This document shows positions 5,903-7,684 of a DNA stretch of 7,684 bases, in pieces (the first letter of the stretch is position 1; every line of letters starts with the position of its first letter). The position numbers were made by a program, and so were the translations under genes. Under the pieces are notes generated by a model. That model saw only the letters and a program-made list of their open reading frames with translations, had not been told where the DNA came from and did not search any database. This DNA is from Coriobacteriaceae bacterium. Lineage in GTDB: Bacteria; Actinomycetota; Coriobacteriia; Coriobacteriales; QAMH01. The DNA lies in assembly GCA_004553405.1 (NCBI GenBank), contig SFLO01000028.1, positions 1 to 7,684 on the forward strand. The letters run 5' to 3'.

Positions 5903-6871
5903 TTACTCGGTGCGTGCGGTGGTGCGGGCAAAGCGCGACTCCACCGCCTTGAAGCAGGCGGGGTAGACGGCGACGAGCATGATGATGAGGACGAAGTAGC
6001 GCAGGAAGGCGTAGACCTGCACACCCAGCAGCGGCTTGAGCATCACGGGGAAGAGCCACGCGTAGAGCAGGGCCACGAGCAGCGCTCCCACCGCGCCGCG
6101 CACGACGCGCACGGGGATGCTGCCGCCTTCTGAGAAGCGGATGAGCCTGCGCTCGAGCGGCCAGGCGATGCTCATGGCCATGAGGCCGCCCATGTTCTTG
6201 TAGCAGTCCGTCTTCATCTCGAAGGGGTCCACCAGCAGCGCGCCAGCCGCGGTGTACTCCAGGGGGTAGGGCTTGAGCTCGAGGAAGACCAGCGCCAGGG
6301 CAGACAGCGTGAAGACCGCCGCCGCCAGGGGGATGTCCCAGCTGGGGTGCTTGTGCACGAGCCGCGCGGCGAAGCACATCCCCGCGATCACCGCGGCAGA
6401 CAGCAGCCACGCCACCAGCACGTCCTTGGGGCAGTGGCAGCCCAGCCAGCAGCGCGAGAAGCCCGTCAAGACGATGAGCGCCACACACAGGACCACCACC
6501 GGCTTGTGCGAGCGCAGCCACACGGCGATGGCGCCGAAGAAGCCGGTGGCGCAGGCGGTGTGCCCGCTGGGGAAGGAGTAGCCCGTGGCATCTGGCAGTG
6601 CGGTTGCGTCCGGGACCACGCGGGCGTCGAGGATCCAGGGGCGGTTGATGCAGGCGATATTCTTCACCAGCTGGTTGGTGCACGAGCAGGCCAGGTAGCC
6701 GGACGCGATGAAGTAGCCGGCGCGCTTGCTCACGCACCAGTAGACGATCGCCGTGATGAGCACCGGCAGCGGGCCCACCACAAACGAGGACAGCAGCAAG
6801 AAGAGCTGGTTGACGGCATCCGGCGCGGCCTCGCGCAGGCCCTGCAGCGCCAGCAGGAAGTCGATCTCCAA
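5903..6871 (-). CDS. PAP2-superfamily integral membrane phosphatase
   Basis: A 322-residue multi-pass membrane protein with the complete PAP2 (type 2 phosphatidic acid phosphatase) catalytic signature. Motif C1 is KNIACINRP at 70-78 (Lys70, Arg77), C2 is PSGH at 101-104, and C3 is SRCWLGCHCPKD at 139-150 with Arg140, nucleophile His146 and Asp150. Hydrophobic segments are at about 20-46, 52-72, 100-118, 120-137, 150-168, 172-190, 250-275 and 278-300. The part after about residue 170 is an additional membrane region beyond the minimal PAP2 core. Known substrates in the family include undecaprenyl pyrophosphate and phosphatidyl phosphates; the nearby murein genes make the first attractive but it is not shown. 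I chose the TTG at 6871-6869, which has AGGGAGG at 6876-6882, begins MEIDFLLALQ as in many relatives, and lies just after a -10 element. A TTG at 6937 lacks these supports. First gene of its operon. Confidence 0.88.
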   Translation of the reverse strand: MEIDFLLALQGLREAAPDAVNQLFLLLSSFVVGPLPVLITAIVYWCVSKRAGYFIASGYLACSCTNQLVKNIACINRPWILDARVVPDATALPDATGYSFPSGHTACATGFFGAIAVWLRSHKPVVVLCVALIVLTGFSRCWLGCHCPKDVLVAWLLSAAVIAGMCFAARLVHKHPSWDIPLAAAVFTLSALALVFLELKPYPLEYTAAGALLVDPFEMKTDCYKNMGGLMAMSIAWPLERRLIRFSEGGSIPVRVVRGAVGALLVALLYAWLFPVMLKPLLGVQVYAFLRYFVLIIMLVAVYPACFKAVESRFARTTARTE

Positions 6872-6882
6872 CGAGCCTCCCT
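6872..6882 (-). promoter_or_regulatory. Ribosome binding site deciding the PAP2 start
   Basis: AGGGAGG (minus strand, 6876-6882) lies 4 bases before the TTG at 6871-6869. It is among the strongest Shine-Dalgarno matches in the window and favours this TTG over the in-frame TTG at 6937, which would also lie upstream of the predicted transcription start. Confidence 0.6.
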
Positions 6883-6906
6883 GTATCGAGGTGTTCAGGA
6901 ACCCCC

Positions 6907-6937
6907 ATTGTAGCCCTTGCCAACGCTCTTGCCGCAA
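6907..6937 (-). promoter_or_regulatory. Candidate promoter of the PAP2-arsC-like-chorismate mutase-rsmJ operon
   Basis: On the minus strand TACAAT (6907-6912) matches the -10 consensus at 5 of 6 bases. TTGCGG (6932-6937) begins like a -35 box but at a long spacing of 19 bases. Transcription would start near 6900 and give a leader of about 30 bases to the chosen TTG start. The -10 is convincing by sequence; the -35 is weak. Confidence 0.5.
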
Positions 6938-6961
6938 GGCAGAGGGCGCTCATGACCCTGC

Positions 6962-7226
6962 GCAGGTGCCACCCCCACTCCGTCATCTTGAGCGGAGGCG
7001 CGACAGCGCCGGAGTCGAAAGATCTCCGGGGGAGCCGCTGCAACCGTGACCGTGTCCACCGGGCTGCTCCGGGCACGCAGCGCTGCCAACGCTTGCACCT
7101 GCGGCGGCTGCCAGGGTTGGTGGTGCTCCGTGGACACGGTCCTCGGTCTCGCGACCAAGCCGGAGATCCTTCGACTGCGTTCGCTTCGCTCACTACGCTC
7201 AGGATGACGTGGGGGTGGGCGCCTGC
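6962..7226. repeat. Large imperfect inverted repeat (palindromic intergenic element)
   Basis: Two arms of about 100 bases face each other around a centre near 7094. Matching blocks from outside inwards are: CACCCCCAC (6970-6978) with GTGGGGGTG (7209-7217), perfect; CGTCATCTTGAGCG (6981-6994) with CGCTCAGGATGACG (7196-7209), one mismatch; AGTCGAAAGATCTCCGG (7013-7029) with CCGGAGATCCTTCGACT (7160-7176), one mismatch; ACCGTGTCCAC (7049-7059) with GTGGACACGGT (7130-7140), perfect; CCAAC (7086-7090) with GTTGG (7116-7120). Between the second and third blocks the arms differ, and the left arm holds its own small hairpin (GGCGC-GACA-GCGCC). The GTCATCCTGAGCG...GTCGAAGGATCT motif resembles dispersed intergenic repeats that I recall from many unrelated bacteria. 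No transposase is encoded; I see no clear target-site duplication. It fills most of the gap between the cydB terminator and the PAP2 promoter. Confidence 0.85.
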
Positions 7227-7265
7227 GTGCCTGCGCTCAGACGGAGCGAGGGCAACAGCGTCTCC
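7227..7265. other. Remaining intergenic spacer with no recognised feature
   Basis: The 456-base gap between the PAP2 start and the cydB stop is explained by the PAP2 promoter, the inverted repeat and the cydB terminator. This short piece between the repeat and the terminator shows no gene, promoter or repeat that I can support. Confidence 0.5.
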
Positions 7266-7301
7266 AAAAAACGACGAGCGGGCACCCGGGGGCGCCCGCT
7301 C
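7266..7301 (-). terminator. Rho-independent terminator after cydB
   Basis: On the minus strand the perfect 8-bp stem GAGCGGGC/GCCCGCTC (7294-7301 with 7276-7283) encloses a GC-rich 10-base loop region. It is followed, after GTCG, by six consecutive T (7266-7271). It starts 26 bases past the cydB stop. This is the only classical stem-plus-U-tract terminator in the window and isolates cydB from the PAP2 operon. Confidence 0.9.
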
Positions 7302-7327
7302 TTGCTTGCTGCGTTATCCTTGCGCGC

Positions 7328-7684
7328 TTACTTCACGCGGCCGCGGAAGGAGCGGTAGATGATCACGTGGTAGACCAGCACGATGGGCACGCCGATGACG
7401 GCGATGATGGTCATGGGCAGCAGGGTCGCATCCGTGGCAGCGGAGTTTGCGATGGTGAGGCTGAAGAACGGGTCCGTAGCCGGCACCAGGTTGGGGAAGA
7501 GCGTGGCGGCCATGATGATGACCAGGGCGACGGCGCCAACGCTCACCAGCAAGAAGGGCTTGAGGTCGGCCTTGGCGTCTGCCGGATTGCCCAGCTTGAA
7601 GGCGCCCAGCACGGCGGCCAGGTAGAGCACGGCGGCCACGATGGCCAGGGGCAGGCAGCCCACGCTGTAGGAGGCGCCGGGCAT
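7328..7684 (-). CDS. cydB: Cytochrome bd ubiquinol oxidase subunit II (CydB), C-terminal part, cut by window edge
   Basis: The last 118 residues of a CydB-like integral membrane protein; the family is usually about 330-380 residues, so two thirds lie beyond the right edge. With CydA it forms cytochrome bd, a quinol:O2 oxidoreductase with high oxygen affinity that also detoxifies oxygen in microaerophiles and oxygen-tolerant anaerobes. Three hydrophobic segments are visible at about 5-30, 43-66 and 90-112 of the fragment. The stretch ATLFPNLVPATDPFFSLTIA (60-79), followed by NSAATDATLLPMTIIAVIGV (80-99) and VYHVIIYRSF, follows the conserved CydB C-terminal pattern in which a DP-x-SLTI-x-N loop precedes the last helix. 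The ATG at the very edge is an internal methionine, not a start. It ends TAA and is followed by a strong terminator. cydA is not in the window. Confidence 0.88.
   Translation of the reverse strand: MPGASYSVGCLPLAIVAAVLYLAAVLGAFKLGNPADAKADLKPFLLVSVGAVALVIIMAATLFPNLVPATDPFFSLTIANSAATDATLLPMTIIAVIGVPIVLVYHVIIYRSFRGRVK

Noticed and set aside
6872..6937. Longer PAP2 protein from a TTG at 6937
   Set aside because: That codon overlaps the predicted -35 box and lies upstream of the -10 TACAAT; the TTG at 6871 has AGGGAGG and gives the usual N-terminus of the family.
5496..7193. A 565-codon minus-strand frame overlapping the arsC-like and PAP2 genes
   Set aside because: It runs in another frame over two genes with complete family motifs and through the inverted repeat; its product is Arg/Ala/Pro/Gly-rich with no domain.
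6962..7226. The repeat region as a CRISPR array or an insertion sequence
   Set aside because: There are only two inverted arms rather than evenly spaced direct repeats, and no transposase frame lies between or beside them.
6952..7362. A 136-codon plus-strand frame across the intergenic repeat and terminator
   Set aside because: It reads through both arms of the inverted repeat and the cydB terminator, and its residues reflect those repeats rather than any protein family.
7682..7684. ATG at the right edge as the start of a short membrane protein
   Set aside because: The following 118 residues match the C-terminal third of CydB, so this is an internal methionine of a gene cut by the window.

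Overview
The window is a high-GC stretch (roughly two thirds G+C by eye) in which every gene I can support lies on the minus strand, so transcription runs from high to low coordinates. The murG-murC-murB-ftsQ order, the GC content, frequent AGGGAG-type Shine-Dalgarno sites and protein style suggest a high-GC actinobacterium. A Coriobacteriia member (Olsenella/Collinsella/Atopobium relatives) is my best guess, but it rests on impression rather than a marker gene.

Right edge (about 7266-7684): the C-terminal third of cydB, a cytochrome bd quinol oxidase subunit, runs in from outside the window and ends in a strong rho-independent terminator. Gap (about 6872-7327): besides that terminator, this non-coding stretch holds a large imperfect inverted repeat of about 265 bp. 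Its arms carry a GTCATCCTGAGCG...GTCGAAGGATCT type motif. A likely promoter for the next operon follows.

Middle operon (4103-6871): four tightly packed genes encode a PAP2-type membrane lipid phosphatase, an ArsC/Spx-like thioredoxin-fold protein, a chorismate mutase with a C-terminal ACT-like domain, and an RsmJ-like 16S rRNA methyltransferase. Gaps are 15, 10 and 8 bases, so they are probably co-transcribed although they serve different pathways. The lipid phosphatase could serve undecaprenyl pyrophosphate recycling, which would tie it to the neighbouring wall genes.

Cell-wall/division operon (1-3949): a 153-base gap with a hairpin and an extended -10 promoter is followed by murG, murC, murB and the start of ftsQ. 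MurB reduces UDP-GlcNAc-enolpyruvate to UDP-MurNAc, MurC adds L-Ala to it, MurG converts lipid I to lipid II on the membrane, and FtsQ is the divisome scaffold. The genes are adjacent or overlapping, which suggests translational coupling. ftsQ leaves the window just after the start of its POTRA domain.

I see no tRNA, rRNA, CRISPR, integrase, transposase or defence gene. Most of the window is core metabolism. The items most worth a second look are the inverted-repeat element, the chorismate mutase-ACT protein without a prephenate dehydratase domain, and the RsmJ-like gene in an actinobacterial setting.
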